Part shown: piece by piece, positions 24,737 to 34,610 of the stretch
How the letters are laid out: each line of letters starts with the position of its first letter
Position numbering within the stretch: the first letter of the stretch is position 1
From: Micromonospora sp. U21
GTDB taxonomy: Bacteria > Actinomycetota > Actinomycetes > Mycobacteriales > Micromonosporaceae
Length of the DNA: 50,132 nt
Direction of reading: 5' to 3'
Assembly: GCF_018070045.1 (NCBI RefSeq)
Contig: NZ_JAGPYK010000040.1
Span: forward strand, 1-50,132
Translations under genes and position numbers: made by a program
Notes under the pieces: model-generated
Told to the model about the DNA's origin: nothing
The model's database searches: none
What the model saw: only the letters and a program-made list of their open reading frames with translations

Positions 24737-25792
24737 TCAGGAGCCGAACTCCAGCACCACCTTGATGTCGCCCTGCTCGGCGGCGTACGCCTCGGCGTAC
24801 CGCTCGACCGGCACCCGCCGGGTGAGCAGCGACTCCAGCCAGGACTGGTCGGCGCGGCTGAGCGCCTGAGCGGCCATGCTCCAGTGCCGCCGGTTGGCGT
24901 TCACCGAGCCGAAGACCACGTTGTTCTCCAGCACCAGCGCCCGGTTGAGCGCGCCGGCGTCGAAGTCGATGCTCCGGCCGCCGCTGGACACCCCGGCCAG
25001 GCAGACGATCCCGGTCGGTGCCGCCTTGCACATCACGTCGATGACCACCGTCGGGGCGCCGGTGCACTCGACCACCACGTCCGGTTCGAAGGGCAGGTCG
25101 TTGACCGGCACCGTGTGGTACGAGGCGCCGAGCGCGGCGACCAGCTCCGGCTTCGGCCCCGAGGTCGCCCGGTCCAGCACGTGTACGGCGAGCCCGCGTT
25201 GGGTGGCGAGCAGCGCCGCCAGCAGCCCGATCGGCCCCGCGCCGGTCACCAGAACCGTCTGTGGCTGCCACTCGGCCCGGTGGCCGATCCGCTCGATGTG
25301 GTCCCACGCCTTGGCCACCACGCTGGTCGGTTCGAGCAGCACGCCGACCCGGGCCAGCGCCGGGTCGAGCCGGACCGCGAACTGGGGCTCGATGCGCCAA
25401 CGATCGCGGGCGAACCCCGGCAGCGCCTTGATGCCGTGCTCGGTGTACTGCCCGTTGCGGCACATGTCCCACTCGCCCACCGCGCAGTTGGGGCAGGGCA
25501 CCGGGTCGGGGTGCCGGACGATCCCGGCCACCAGGTCGCCGGGTTGCACGGTGCCGGTCGGATCTTCCAGCACCCGGCCCAACGACTCGTGCCCGATGAT
25601 CAGGCGGTCCGCGCCGGGCGGCGCCTCGCCGTACTCGCCGGCGATGATCTCGTGGTCGGTGCCGCAGATCCCCACCGCCAGCGACTCGACCAGGACGGCG
25701 CCCTCCTCGGGCGCCGGCTCGGGCTGATCCTCGACGAGGCTCAGCGAGTTGGCGACTCCGGGTTTCACAGTGACAGCGCGCACGCCTCCCAT
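24737..25792 (-). CDS. Zinc-type sugar dehydrogenase, glucose 1-dehydrogenase-like
   Basis: A 351-residue medium-chain dehydrogenase/reductase. The catalytic zinc site is AVGICGTDHEIIAGEYGEAP with IIGHESLGRV. The structural-zinc lobe is reduced to PCPNCAVGEWDMCRNGQYTE. The NAD(P)-binding motif is VLVTGAGPIGLLAALLA. The C-terminal half (NRALVLENNVVFGSVNANRR) matches glucose/galactose dehydrogenases (Glu_dehyd_C), which oxidise aldoses to lactones. It is antisense to the flanking nuo genes, so it is not part of their operon. ATG at 25792 was chosen; a GTG three codons later is also possible. Confidence 0.85.
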   Translation of the reverse strand: MGGVRAVTVKPGVANSLSLVEDQPEPAPEEGAVLVESLAVGICGTDHEIIAGEYGEAPPGADRLIIGHESLGRVLEDPTGTVQPGDLVAGIVRHPDPVPCPNCAVGEWDMCRNGQYTEHGIKALPGFARDRWRIEPQFAVRLDPALARVGVLLEPTSVVAKAWDHIERIGHRAEWQPQTVLVTGAGPIGLLAALLATQRGLAVHVLDRATSGPKPELVAALGASYHTVPVNDLPFEPDVVVECTGAPTVVIDVMCKAAPTGIVCLAGVSSGGRSIDFDAGALNRALVLENNVVFGSVNANRRHWSMAAQALSRADQSWLESLLTRRVPVERYAEAYAAEQGDIKVVLEFGS

Positions 25793-25886
25793 CTTTCACC
25801 GCCGAGCACCGGGCCGCCCGCAAAGCCGGCAGATCGTCGGTGCCAGGACTCCACCTCGGCGCGAACGGGGACCTCCACACAGGCCC

Positions 25887-25892
25887 TAGGAT
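25887..25892 (+). promoter_or_regulatory. -10 element TAGGAT, leaderless start of nuoC
   Basis: TAGGAT ends seven bases before the nuoC ATG at 25900, and no ribosome binding site is present, so nuoC-nuoH has its own promoter. Confidence 0.55.
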
Positions 25893-25899
25893 CAACGGC

Positions 25900-26718
25900 A
25901 TGACTCCCGAAGAGGTCGGCGCTCGGCTGGTCGCGCTGCTCGCGCCGGTCGAGGCGACCCCGTCGGTCTCCGGCGGGCAGCGGTACGCCCGGGCCACCGT
26001 CGACGTGCCGCCGGCGAGCTGGCGGGACGCGCTCTGCGCCGCCCGCGACGACGCCGAGCTGGCCTGCGACTTCTTCGACTGGCTCTCCGCGGTGGACGAG
26101 CTGGCCGAGGGCTTCGACGTGGTGGCGCACCTCTGGTCGACCCGGCTGCGGCACGGCGTGCTGCTGCGCACCCGACTGCCCCGCAGCGCGGCCACGGTGG
26201 CTTCGGTGGTCGACGTCTACCCGGGTGCCGCCTGGCACGAGCGGGAGACGCACGAGATGTTCGGCATCGGCTTCGCCGGCCACGGCGAGCTGCGACCGCT
26301 GCTGCTGCCGCCCGAGTTCGAGGGCCACCCGCTGCGCAAGGAGTTCGTGCTCGCCTCCCGGGTGGCCAAGCCGTGGCCGGGCGCGAAGGAACCGGGCGAG
26401 TCCGAGGCCGGCGGTGGCCGCCGGCCCATCCGCCCGCCGGGCGTGCCCGCTCCGGGCGAGTGGGGCACCACGCCCACCCCTGCCGGAGCGGGCGGGGCGG
26501 GGGAGGGCCCGCGCGGCGGCACCCCGGCCAGACCGGCCGGTGAGCGGCCGGCGCGGCCTGCCCAGGGGGCCCGTCCGGCGCGTACTCCCCGGCCCGCCGG
26601 CACCGCCGACGGCCCGGCCGCGCCCGACCAACCCGCGGCCGGCGCGAGCCCGGGCGGCCCGGTCGCGGACCCGCCGGCGCGTGGCGACCGGACCGACGAC
26701 GACGGGGGTGCGGCCTGA
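25900..26718 (+). CDS. nuoC: NADH-quinone oxidoreductase subunit C
   Basis: A 272-residue peripheral-arm subunit of complex I. The 30-kDa-subunit signature is intact (VVDVYPGAAWHERETHEMFG, then LLPPEFEGHPLRKEFVL). From about residue 165 a ~105-residue tail rich in Pro, Gly and Ala follows (GRRPIRPPGVPAPGEW and onward), which is unusual for NuoC and probably disordered. nuoD, normally next or fused to nuoC, is absent: the nuoC stop overlaps the nuoH start as TGATG. NuoC by itself has no cofactor. Confidence 0.93.
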   Translation: MTPEEVGARLVALLAPVEATPSVSGGQRYARATVDVPPASWRDALCAARDDAELACDFFDWLSAVDELAEGFDVVAHLWSTRLRHGVLLRTRLPRSAATVASVVDVYPGAAWHERETHEMFGIGFAGHGELRPLLLPPEFEGHPLRKEFVLASRVAKPWPGAKEPGESEAGGGRRPIRPPGVPAPGEWGTTPTPAGAGGAGEGPRGGTPARPAGERPARPAQGARPARTPRPAGTADGPAAPDQPAAGASPGGPVADPPARGDRTDDDGGAA

Positions 26719-27680
26719 TGCCGCTCTGGGTGGAGCTGGTGCTGCGGGTGGGCGGCGTGCTGGTCGCGTTCCTCACCCTGCCGTTGCTGGTGGGGCAGGC
26801 CGAGCACAAGGTGATGGCGCACATGCAGGGCCGGCTGGGCCCGATGTACGCGGGCGGCTTCCACGGCTGGGCGCAGCTCGTGGCCGACGGGGTCAAGTTC
26901 GTGCAGAAGGAGGACATCACCCCGCGTGAGGCGGACCGGGCCGTGTTCCGGCTGGCGCCGGCGGTGGCCCTGGTGCCCTATCTGCTGGTGCTGCTGGTCA
27001 TCCCGCTCGGCCCGAACGACCTGGTCGGGCAGCCGCTGGACATCGGCCTGTTCTTCGTGCTGGCCGTGGTCGGCGTCGGGGTGGTGGCGGTGCTCATGTC
27101 GGCCTGGGCGTCGGCCAACAAGTACAGCCTGCTCGGCGGGCTGCGTGGGGCCGCCCAGCTGCTCGGCTACGAGCTGCCGCTGGTGCTGGCCGCCGCCTCG
27201 GTGGCGATGGCGGCGGGCACGCTCAGCCTCTCCGGCATCGTCGAGGCGTGGCAGCCGTGGTGGTTGCTCTGGCAGGCGCCCGCGATGATCATCTTCTTCG
27301 TCGCCGGTCTGGCCGAGATCCGCCGGCCCCCGTTCGACATGCCGGTGGCGGACTCGGAGCTGGTCTTCGGGTACATGACCGAGTACACGGGTCTCCGCTT
27401 CGCGTTCTTCCTGCTCGCCGAGTACGTCGGCATCGTGGTGATCGCGGCGCTGACCACGGTGCTGTTCCTCGGCGGCTGGCAGGGCCCGTTCGCCGACGAC
27501 CAGCTGGGCTGGCTCTGGACCCTGCTCAAGGTCTTCGCCGTGGCGTTCGTGATCATCTGGCTCCGGGTGTCCTACCCACGGCTGCGCGAGGACCAGCTCC
27601 AGCGGCTCTGCTGGCTGGTGCTGGTGCCGGCCTCCCTCGCGCAGCTGGTCCTCACGGCCGCCGTCCGCATCGCCCTCTGA
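26718..27680 (+). CDS. nuoH: NADH-quinone oxidoreductase subunit H
   Basis: A 320-residue membrane subunit with about eight helices that links the quinone site to the proton channels. Conserved loops are present: GRLGPMYAGGFHGWAQLVAD, FVQKEDITPREADRAVFRLAP and RRPPFDMPVADSELVFGYM, then TEYTGLRFAFFLLAEY. It is translationally coupled to nuoC by a one-base overlap. The usual partner for its quinone cavity, NuoD, is not encoded here. A dispersed repeat follows its stop codon. Confidence 0.95.
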   Translation: MPLWVELVLRVGGVLVAFLTLPLLVGQAEHKVMAHMQGRLGPMYAGGFHGWAQLVADGVKFVQKEDITPREADRAVFRLAPAVALVPYLLVLLVIPLGPNDLVGQPLDIGLFFVLAVVGVGVVAVLMSAWASANKYSLLGGLRGAAQLLGYELPLVLAAASVAMAAGTLSLSGIVEAWQPWWLLWQAPAMIIFFVAGLAEIRRPPFDMPVADSELVFGYMTEYTGLRFAFFLLAEYVGIVVIAALTTVLFLGGWQGPFADDQLGWLWTLLKVFAVAFVIIWLRVSYPRLREDQLQRLCWLVLVPASLAQLVLTAAVRIAL

Positions 27681-27685
27681 CAGCG

Positions 27686-27773
27686 AAGGAAGGGCACCTT
27701 GTTAACGCCTGCGGTAGAGCAGGGGCCCCTTGTTAACAGCTGAGGCTGGGCCCGTCAGCTGAGGCGGGGCCGG

Positions 27774-27775
<2 letters not shown>
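27686..27775. repeat. Compound intergenic repeat after nuoH
   Basis: AGGGCACCTTGTTAAC at 27691 and AGGGGCCCCTTGTTAAC at 27721 form a ~30-base direct repeat. CAGCTGAGGCTGGGCCCGT and CAGCTGAGGCGGGGCCGGT follow, up to the stop codon of the convergent gene. The first half matches the repeat at 16158-16200 and the second resembles the repeat at 14811-14900. Confidence 0.7.
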
Positions 27776-28793
<1,018 letters not shown>

Positions 28794-28929
28794 GTCGCCC
28801 TCCCGGTGCGGTTGCCGTCTCGTCCCCATCCTCGCGGATCCCCCGTCCGCTCCGCGCGCCGGCGACCAACCCGACCGTGGGCGGCGTCATGCACGCCCCG
28901 CCGCGACCGGCGACGGCGTCGGGGGCGGC

Positions 28930-28935
28930 TAACCT
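28930..28935 (+). promoter_or_regulatory. -10 element TAACCT, leaderless start
   Basis: TAACCT ends six bases before the ATG at 28942. Confidence 0.5.
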
Positions 28936-28941
28936 GCCGGC

Positions 28942-29373
28942 ATGACGGATGTGGAGGCGGCGGCCCGGCGCTTCATCGCCGACGTGTGGAACGCCCGCCG
29001 GGAGGAGTCCGCGTACGAGCTGATCGCCGAGGAGTGCCCGGGGCTGGGCGGCACCGGGCCGGAGGCGACGCTGGCCTGGCACCGGGAGCGGCGGGCGGCC
29101 TTCCCGGACCTGCGCTACAAGATCGTGGACGTGGTGGCGGCCGGCGAGCGGGTGGCCGTGCACTGGCGGGCGGCCGGCACGCACGTCGGGCAGTTCGGGC
29201 CGGTGCCGCCGACCGGGCAGGTGGTCAGTTACTCCGGGGCGACGTTCCTGCGCTTCGACGCGGCGGGCCGGATCGTCGAGGTGTGGAGCTGCAACGAGTT
29301 GTTCCAGCTGCTTCAGCAGCTCGGCGTCGAGATGCTCCCGCCGACCGGCGGCATCAGCGCGCCCGGGGCCTGA
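28942..29373 (+). CDS. SnoaL-like / ester cyclase NTF2-fold protein
   Basis: A 143-residue protein of the SnoaL-like polyketide-cyclase / ester-cyclase group: ARRFIADVWNARREESAYEL, HRERRAAFPDLRYKIVDVVA, RVAVHWRAAGTHVGQF and FLRFDAAGRIVEVWSCNELF. The NTF2 fold forms a small ligand pocket. Without a biosynthetic cluster nearby, a polyketide role is not indicated, and many homologues are uncharacterised. It is transcribed in the same direction as nuoI, 144 bases upstream. Confidence 0.8.
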   Translation: MTDVEAAARRFIADVWNARREESAYELIAEECPGLGGTGPEATLAWHRERRAAFPDLRYKIVDVVAAGERVAVHWRAAGTHVGQFGPVPPTGQVVSYSGATFLRFDAAGRIVEVWSCNELFQLLQQLGVEMLPPTGGISAPGA

Positions 29374-29504
29374 TCCGGTTGATCGGGAGGGGCTCGCCGG
29401 TGTCGACGAACTTCGTCCACCGCCCGGTCCCGGTGTAGACCCCGTTCAGTGCGTCGATCGCCGCACACCCACGGGTGGTGGTCGCGCGCGCCGGGGCCAC
29501 AGGG

Positions 29505-29510
29505 CAGGAT
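29505..29510 (+). promoter_or_regulatory. Possible -10 element CAGGAT before nuoI
   Basis: CAGGAT ends seven bases before the ATG at 29518, the same geometry as the other leaderless starts. It favours this ATG over the one at 29509. Confidence 0.35.
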
Positions 29511-29517
29511 GGTCGAC

Positions 29518-30132
29518 ATGAGCGACCCCAGCGAGCACGGCGGCGCGGCCGGCGGCACCAGCGAGCGCGGCCTGCCCGGCGCGGGCCTGGTGAAGGGGCT
29601 GGCGGTCACCCTCAAGACGATGACCAGCCGCTCGACCACCCAGCAGTACCCGGATGTCGCCCCCGAGCTGCCGCCCCGTTCGCGCGGCGTGATCGCGCTG
29701 TCCGAGGAGAACTGCACGGTCTGCATGCTCTGCGCCCGTGAGTGTCCGGACTGGTGCATCTACATCGACTCGCACAAGGAGGAGGTGGCGGTGCCCGGCG
29801 CCGCCCGCCCCCGCCAGCGCAACGTGCTCGACAAGTTCGACATCGACTTCTCGCTCTGCATGTACTGCGGCATCTGCATCGAGGTCTGCCCGTTCGACGC
29901 GCTCTACTGGTCGCCGGAGTTCGAGTACGCCGAGTACGACATCAAGGACCTGCTGCACGACAAGGACCACCTCGGTCAGTGGATGGCCACCGTCCCGCCG
30001 CCGCCCGCGCACGACCCGAACGGCGAGCCGGCCAAGGAGGAGACCGCCGCCGCGCGCAAGGCGGCCGCCGCCCGTCCGGCCCCGCCTGCGGTGCGCCCCG
30101 AGCCCGGCGCCGACCCGGGTGCCGCGTCGTGA
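29518..30132 (+). CDS. nuoI: NADH-quinone oxidoreductase subunit I
   Basis: A 204-residue ferredoxin-like subunit carrying clusters N6a and N6b. Both motifs are complete: CTVCMLCARECP and CMYCGICIEVCP. The ~30-residue C-terminal tail is rich in Ala, Pro and Glu. It starts the main membrane-arm operon nuoIJKLMN. The start at 29518 is uncertain by three codons. Its electron donor subunit, NuoG, is not encoded in this window. Confidence 0.95.
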   Translation: MSDPSEHGGAAGGTSERGLPGAGLVKGLAVTLKTMTSRSTTQQYPDVAPELPPRSRGVIALSEENCTVCMLCARECPDWCIYIDSHKEEVAVPGAARPRQRNVLDKFDIDFSLCMYCGICIEVCPFDALYWSPEFEYAEYDIKDLLHDKDHLGQWMATVPPPPAHDPNGEPAKEETAAARKAAAARPAPPAVRPEPGADPGAAS

Positions 30133-30172
30133 CCGCCCGACGGTCGGCGGCCCGAGCCGGGAGGGCGGCCCG

Positions 30173-30736
30173 GTGACCGGCGCGGATCTGCTGCTGCTCG
30201 CCCTCGGCGCGGTGGCGGTCGGTGCTGGTGTGCTGGTGGTGACCACGAAACACCTGGTGCGGGCCGGGCTCTACCTGGTGGTCTGCCTGGGCGTGCTGGC
30301 CGGCGACTATCTCGTGCTCGGCGCCGAGCTGGTGGCCTGGGTGCAGGTGCTGATCTACGTGGGCGCGGTGGTGGTGCTGCTGCTGTTCGCGGTGATGCTG
30401 ACCCGGGCGCCGATCGGCGCCTCGGACGACCTGGACCGGCCCGGCTGGCCGGCCGCGCTGATCGGTGGCGGCGCCGGGCTGGGGCTGACCGTCCTGCTGG
30501 TCCACGCGTACCGGTGGAGCACGGTCGCGCTGCCCGGCGCGGGCACCGCGGAGCGGCTGGGGGAGCAGATCTTCCGGTCGTGGGTGCTGCCGTTCGAGGT
30601 GCTCTCCGTGCTGCTGCTGTCGGCGCTGGTGGGCGCGGTGGTGCTGTCCCGGCCGGACATCGGCCGGCCCGGCCCGGCGGCGGACGGCGTGGCGAGCCAG
30701 GACGTGGTGGACGCGGACTCCGGGGGGCGCCGGTGA
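30173..30736 (+). CDS. nuoJ: NADH-quinone oxidoreductase subunit J
   Basis: A 187-residue membrane subunit with about five helices. TTKHLVRAGLYLVVCLGVLA and VQVLIYVGAVVVLLLFAVML are the recognisable NuoJ segments, including the pi-bulge helix region. GTG at 30173 has GGGAGGG seven bases upstream and fits the hydrophobic N-terminus. Its stop overlaps the nuoK start by four bases (GTGA). Confidence 0.93.
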   Translation: MTGADLLLLALGAVAVGAGVLVVTTKHLVRAGLYLVVCLGVLAGDYLVLGAELVAWVQVLIYVGAVVVLLLFAVMLTRAPIGASDDLDRPGWPAALIGGGAGLGLTVLLVHAYRWSTVALPGAGTAERLGEQIFRSWVLPFEVLSVLLLSALVGAVVLSRPDIGRPGPAADGVASQDVVDADSGGRR

Positions 30737-31119
30737 GGCCGGTCATCCCGTACGTCACCGCCGCGTTGCTGTTCGGCCTCGGCGTCTACGGCGTGCTGCG
30801 CCGGCGCAACGCGGTGCTGGTGCTGATGGCGGTGGAGCTGATGCTCAACGCGGTGAACCTGATCCTGGTCACCGCGGACACCACCGCCCGCTCCGTGCTG
30901 CCGCACTCCGGTCAGGTCTTCGCGCTCTTCGTCATCGTCCTCGCCGCCGCCGAGATCGGGGTCGGGCTGGCGATCGTCCTCCAGCTCTACCGGCTGCGCG
31001 CCAGCGTGGCGGTGGACGAGGTGCCGCTGACCGAGCCCGCCGGGTCGCCGCAGACGGCCGGTGCGCCGGAGCCGGCCGCCGTCGGCACCACCGGCCGGGA
31101 CGCGGAGGCGGGCCGGTGA
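30733..31119 (+). CDS. nuoK: NADH-quinone oxidoreductase subunit K
   Basis: A 128-residue subunit with three membrane helices. Both conserved proton-path glutamates are present, in LMAVELMLNAVNLI and VIVLAAAEIGVGLAIVL. About 30 extra C-terminal residues, rich in Ala, Gly and Pro, extend past the normal end. It overlaps nuoJ and nuoL by four bases each (GTGA), so translation is coupled. Confidence 0.95.
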   Translation: MRPVIPYVTAALLFGLGVYGVLRRRNAVLVLMAVELMLNAVNLILVTADTTARSVLPHSGQVFALFVIVLAAAEIGVGLAIVLQLYRLRASVAVDEVPLTEPAGSPQTAGAPEPAAVGTTGRDAEAGR

Positions 31120-33053
31120 CCGGGGTGCTGGGCGCGCTGCTGCCCGCCGTACCGTTGGCCGCCGGGCTGCTCGGCCTGCTGCTGCCGCCGGCTCCGCGCC
31201 ACCCCGCCACCGGCGCGTCCGGCGGTGACCGGGCCCGGCGCGTGGCCGTCGCGTTCGGGGGGACCGGCGCGGCTGGCGCACTGGCGCTGGCCGTCGCGCT
31301 GCTGGTCACGGTCGATCGGCCCGAGGAGACGTCGACCACCTGGGTCGACCTCGGTGGGCTGACGGTGACCCTCGGCGTCCGGCTGGACGGCGCCGCCGCG
31401 CTGGTCGCGGTGGCGGTCACGGCGGTCGCCCTGGCCGTGCAGATCTACTCGATCGGCTACCTGCGACGCGGCCCGCACGACGACGTCGACGTCGACCACC
31501 GCTACCCGCCGTACGCCGCGCAGATCAGTCTCTTCACCGCCGCGATGCTGCTGGTGGTGGTCTCCGGCGACCTGATCATGCTGCTGGTCGGCTGGGAGGT
31601 GATGGGCCTCTGCTCGTACCTGCTCATCGCCCATGACCGTCGGCTGCCCGGTGCGCCCGCCGCCGCGATGAAGGCGTTCCTGGTGACCCGGGTCGGTGAC
31701 GTCGGGTTCCTGCTCGGCATCGCGCTGCTCGGCGTGTCGACGGGCAGCTTCCGGATCGCCGACGTGCTCGCCCACGACCACTCCACCGCGACCCTGACCG
31801 CCGCCGGTCTGCTGCTGCTGGCCGGGGTGGCCGGCAAGAGCGCGCAGTTCCCGTTGCACACCTGGCTGCCCGACGCGATGGCCGGCCCGACGCCGATCTC
31901 CGCGCTGATCCATGCCGCGACGATGGTCGCCGCCGGGGTGTACGCGGTGACCCGCCTCTATCCGCTGTTCACGGCCGCGCCGGTGACGCTGACCGTGCTC
32001 GGGGTGATCGGGTCGATCACCCTGCTGCTCGGCGCGCTCGCCGCCACCGCGCAGGACGACATCAAGCGTGTGCTGGCCTGGTCGACCGTGTCCCAACTGG
32101 GCTACATGACCGGGGCGCTGGCGGTCGGCTCGCCGTCGGCGGCGCTGTTCCACCTGTTGACCCACGCCGCGTTCAAGGCGCTGCTGTTCCTGGCCGCCGG
32201 TGCGGTGATCCACGCGGTGGGCAGCACGCTCATGTCGGAGATGGGTGGGCTGCGCCGCAGCATGCCGGTGACCTTCTGGTGCACGGTGGTGGGCCTGGGC
32301 GCGCTGGCCGGCGTGCCGCCGCTGGCCGGCTTCTGGAGCAAGGACGGCGTGCTGACGGTCGCCGAGGCGGCCGCGCGGGAGGGCACCGGCCCGGCGCCGT
32401 CCTGGGTGGGCTGGCTGGTCTGGCTGGCCGGGCTGGCCGGCGTCGCGATCACCGCCTGGTACGCGGGCCGGCTGCTGCTGCGGGCCTTCTTCGGCGCCCC
32501 CCGGCTGCCGCTGGTCCGGCCGCACGACCCGCCGGCGGTGCTGCGCTGGCCGGTGCTGCTCCTGGCCGTGCCCGCCGCGCTGCTCGGCCTGGCCGGCTTC
32601 GTCGGGGCGTTCGCCGACCGGCTGCGGTTCGCCACCGTGCCGGTGGCGGGCGCGGAGGACGCCCTGGTCCACCTCGGGCCGGGGCTGCTGCTGCCGCTCG
32701 TGCTGCTGCTGGTCGGCGCGGGGCTGGTGCTGCTGGGCTGGCGCCGGGATCCGGCCGCCGACCCGGCGGCCGCGCTGGGTCCGCTGCGGTCGGTCTTCGC
32801 CCGAGCGTTCCGGCTCGACGACGTCCAGCACGCCCTGGTGGTACGCCCGGTCCGGGCGCTGGCCCGGGCCGCGCGCACCGGCGACGAGGTGGTCGTGGAC
32901 GGTGCGGTCGAGGGCAGCGGTCGGGCGGCGTCCGGCCTGGGCGCCGGGCTCGCCGCGCTGCACCGGGCGGCACTGCCGCGGGCCGCCGCCGGGGTGCTGG
33001 CCGGCGCGCTGTTGATCGGGCTGGCCGCCGCGCTGATCGGAGGGTCCCGATGA
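31116..33053 (+). CDS. nuoL: NADH-quinone oxidoreductase subunit L
   Basis: A 645-residue antiporter-like proton-pumping subunit of normal length. Key motifs are LLVGWEVMGLCSYLLI (channel Glu), AGKSAQFPLHTWLPDAMAGP (channel Lys) and TPISALIHAATMVAAGVYAV. The C-terminal region includes the lateral helix and a last hydrophobic helix. The GTG start overlaps nuoK, and the stop overlaps nuoM as ATGA. Confidence 0.96.
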   Translation: MTGVLGALLPAVPLAAGLLGLLLPPAPRHPATGASGGDRARRVAVAFGGTGAAGALALAVALLVTVDRPEETSTTWVDLGGLTVTLGVRLDGAAALVAVAVTAVALAVQIYSIGYLRRGPHDDVDVDHRYPPYAAQISLFTAAMLLVVVSGDLIMLLVGWEVMGLCSYLLIAHDRRLPGAPAAAMKAFLVTRVGDVGFLLGIALLGVSTGSFRIADVLAHDHSTATLTAAGLLLLAGVAGKSAQFPLHTWLPDAMAGPTPISALIHAATMVAAGVYAVTRLYPLFTAAPVTLTVLGVIGSITLLLGALAATAQDDIKRVLAWSTVSQLGYMTGALAVGSPSAALFHLLTHAAFKALLFLAAGAVIHAVGSTLMSEMGGLRRSMPVTFWCTVVGLGALAGVPPLAGFWSKDGVLTVAEAAAREGTGPAPSWVGWLVWLAGLAGVAITAWYAGRLLLRAFFGAPRLPLVRPHDPPAVLRWPVLLLAVPAALLGLAGFVGAFADRLRFATVPVAGAEDALVHLGPGLLLPLVLLLVGAGLVLLGWRRDPAADPAAALGPLRSVFARAFRLDDVQHALVVRPVRALARAARTGDEVVVDGAVEGSGRAASGLGAGLAALHRAALPRAAAGVLAGALLIGLAAALIGGSR

Positions 33054-34558
33054 GTTTCGGGCAGGTGCTGCTGATCGCCGTCCTGGCGCTGCCGGCGCTC
33101 GGGGCGGTCGCGGTGGCGGCGACACCACGGGACCGGGCGGCCCGGCTGGTCGGCACGGTCGTGGCGGCGCTGACCCTGCTGGCCGCGGTGTCGCTGGTGC
33201 TCGGGGGCCGGAACTGGGTCGCCTGGTCGGCCGGGGCACCGTCGGTGCGGCCCTGGCACCAGCTGGACCTGCCCTGGGTGCCCGGCCTGGATCTGCGCTT
33301 TCACCTCGGCGTCGACGGCATCTCCTGGCCGCTGGTGGTGCTGACCGCGCTGCTCACGCTGCTCTGCTGCGCGTACACACTGTGGCGGGTGCCGACCGGC
33401 GGCAGTGGCCGGGCGCTGGTCGCGCTGCTGCTGGTGGTCGAGGTGGGCATCCTGGGCACCTTCCTCGCCCTCGATCTGGTGCTGTTCTTCCTCTTCTTCG
33501 AGGTCGTCCTGCTGCCGATGTACGCGATCATCGCCGGCTGGGGCGGCGCGGACCGGCGTCGGGCGGCTCGGAAGTTCGCGCTCTACACCCTGCTCGGCTC
33601 GGTGCTGCTGCTGGTCGGCGTGTACGTCGTGGTCGCCGCCGCGGGCACCGCCGACGTGGTGGCGCTGACCGGTGGCGGCGGGTTGTCCCGGGGCACCCAA
33701 CTCGCCGCGTTCACCCTGCTCGCGCTCGCTTTCGCGGTGAAGAGCCCGCTCTGGCCGTTGCACTCCTGGCTGCCCGACGCGCACACCCAGGCGCCCACGG
33801 TGGGCAGTGTCGTGCTGGCCGGGGTGCTGCTCAAGATGGGCACCTACGGCCTGATCCGGGTGGCGGTCGGGGTGGCGCCGGAGGGTGCCCGCTGGGCGGC
33901 GCCGGTGCTCGGCGTGCTGGCCGTCGCCGCGATCCTGATCGGTTCGCTGGTCTGCCTGGCGCAGGACGAGGTCAAGCGGCTGATCGCGTACTCCAGCGTC
34001 GGGCACATGGGCTTCGTGCTGCTGGGTGTCGCCACGCTGACCACCACCGGCATCCAGGCGGCGCTGATCGGCAACGTCGCGCACGGCGTGATCACCGGCC
34101 TGCTGTTCTTCCTGGCTGGCGCGGTGAAGGACCGTACCGGCACGGGCAGCCTGTCCGAGCTGTCCGGGCTGCGGGAGACCGCGCCCCGGCTGGCCGGTCT
34201 GCTCGCGTTCGCGGCTGTCGCGTCGCTCGGTCTGCCCGGGCTGGCCGGCTTCTGGGGGGAGGCGTTCGCGGTGATCGCGGCGATTCAGGTGGGCGGCCCG
34301 CTCTGGACCACCCTCGGGGTGCTGGCCGCGCTCGGCGGCGCACTGACCGCCGCGTACTTCCTGCGGCTGCTGCGCCGCGTCACCCATGGCCGACCGAGCA
34401 GCGCCGTCGGCCGGGTCGGTCCCGGCCTGGCGGGGGCGGAGCTGACCGCGTGGGCGCCGCTGGTGCTGCTCGCGCTGGCCATCGGGCTGGCCCCGGCGCT
34501 GGTCCTCGGTGTCGCCGAGGCCCCGGTCGATGCCCTGGTGGGGGTGGTCTTCCCGTGA
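33050..34558 (+). CDS. nuoM: NADH-quinone oxidoreductase subunit M
   Basis: A 502-residue antiporter-like subunit. E151 in LFFLFFEVVLLPMYAII and the Lys in AVKSPLWPLHSWLPDAHTQA are the proton-channel residues. APTVGSVVLAGVLLKMGTYG is the family signature. The start overlaps nuoL by four bases, with GGAGGG upstream. All expected helices are present, so the gene appears functional. Confidence 0.96.
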   Translation: MSFGQVLLIAVLALPALGAVAVAATPRDRAARLVGTVVAALTLLAAVSLVLGGRNWVAWSAGAPSVRPWHQLDLPWVPGLDLRFHLGVDGISWPLVVLTALLTLLCCAYTLWRVPTGGSGRALVALLLVVEVGILGTFLALDLVLFFLFFEVVLLPMYAIIAGWGGADRRRAARKFALYTLLGSVLLLVGVYVVVAAAGTADVVALTGGGGLSRGTQLAAFTLLALAFAVKSPLWPLHSWLPDAHTQAPTVGSVVLAGVLLKMGTYGLIRVAVGVAPEGARWAAPVLGVLAVAAILIGSLVCLAQDEVKRLIAYSSVGHMGFVLLGVATLTTTGIQAALIGNVAHGVITGLLFFLAGAVKDRTGTGSLSELSGLRETAPRLAGLLAFAAVASLGLPGLAGFWGEAFAVIAAIQVGGPLWTTLGVLAALGGALTAAYFLRLLRRVTHGRPSSAVGRVGPGLAGAELTAWAPLVLLALAIGLAPALVLGVAEAPVDALVGVVFP

Positions 34559-34610
34559 GCGCGAGGAGTGCGCCGGTTCTGCCCCCGCGGTGGCGAACAG
34601 AGGCGGTCCG

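Noticed and set aside
30987..33239. 750-residue minus-strand frame over nuoL
   Set aside because: It is Gln/Arg/His-rich shadow sequence; nuoL on the other strand has all family motifs.
32102..34387. 761-residue minus-strand frame over nuoL and nuoM
   Set aside because: Same reasoning: antisense to two well-recognised genes, with composition typical of shadow frames.
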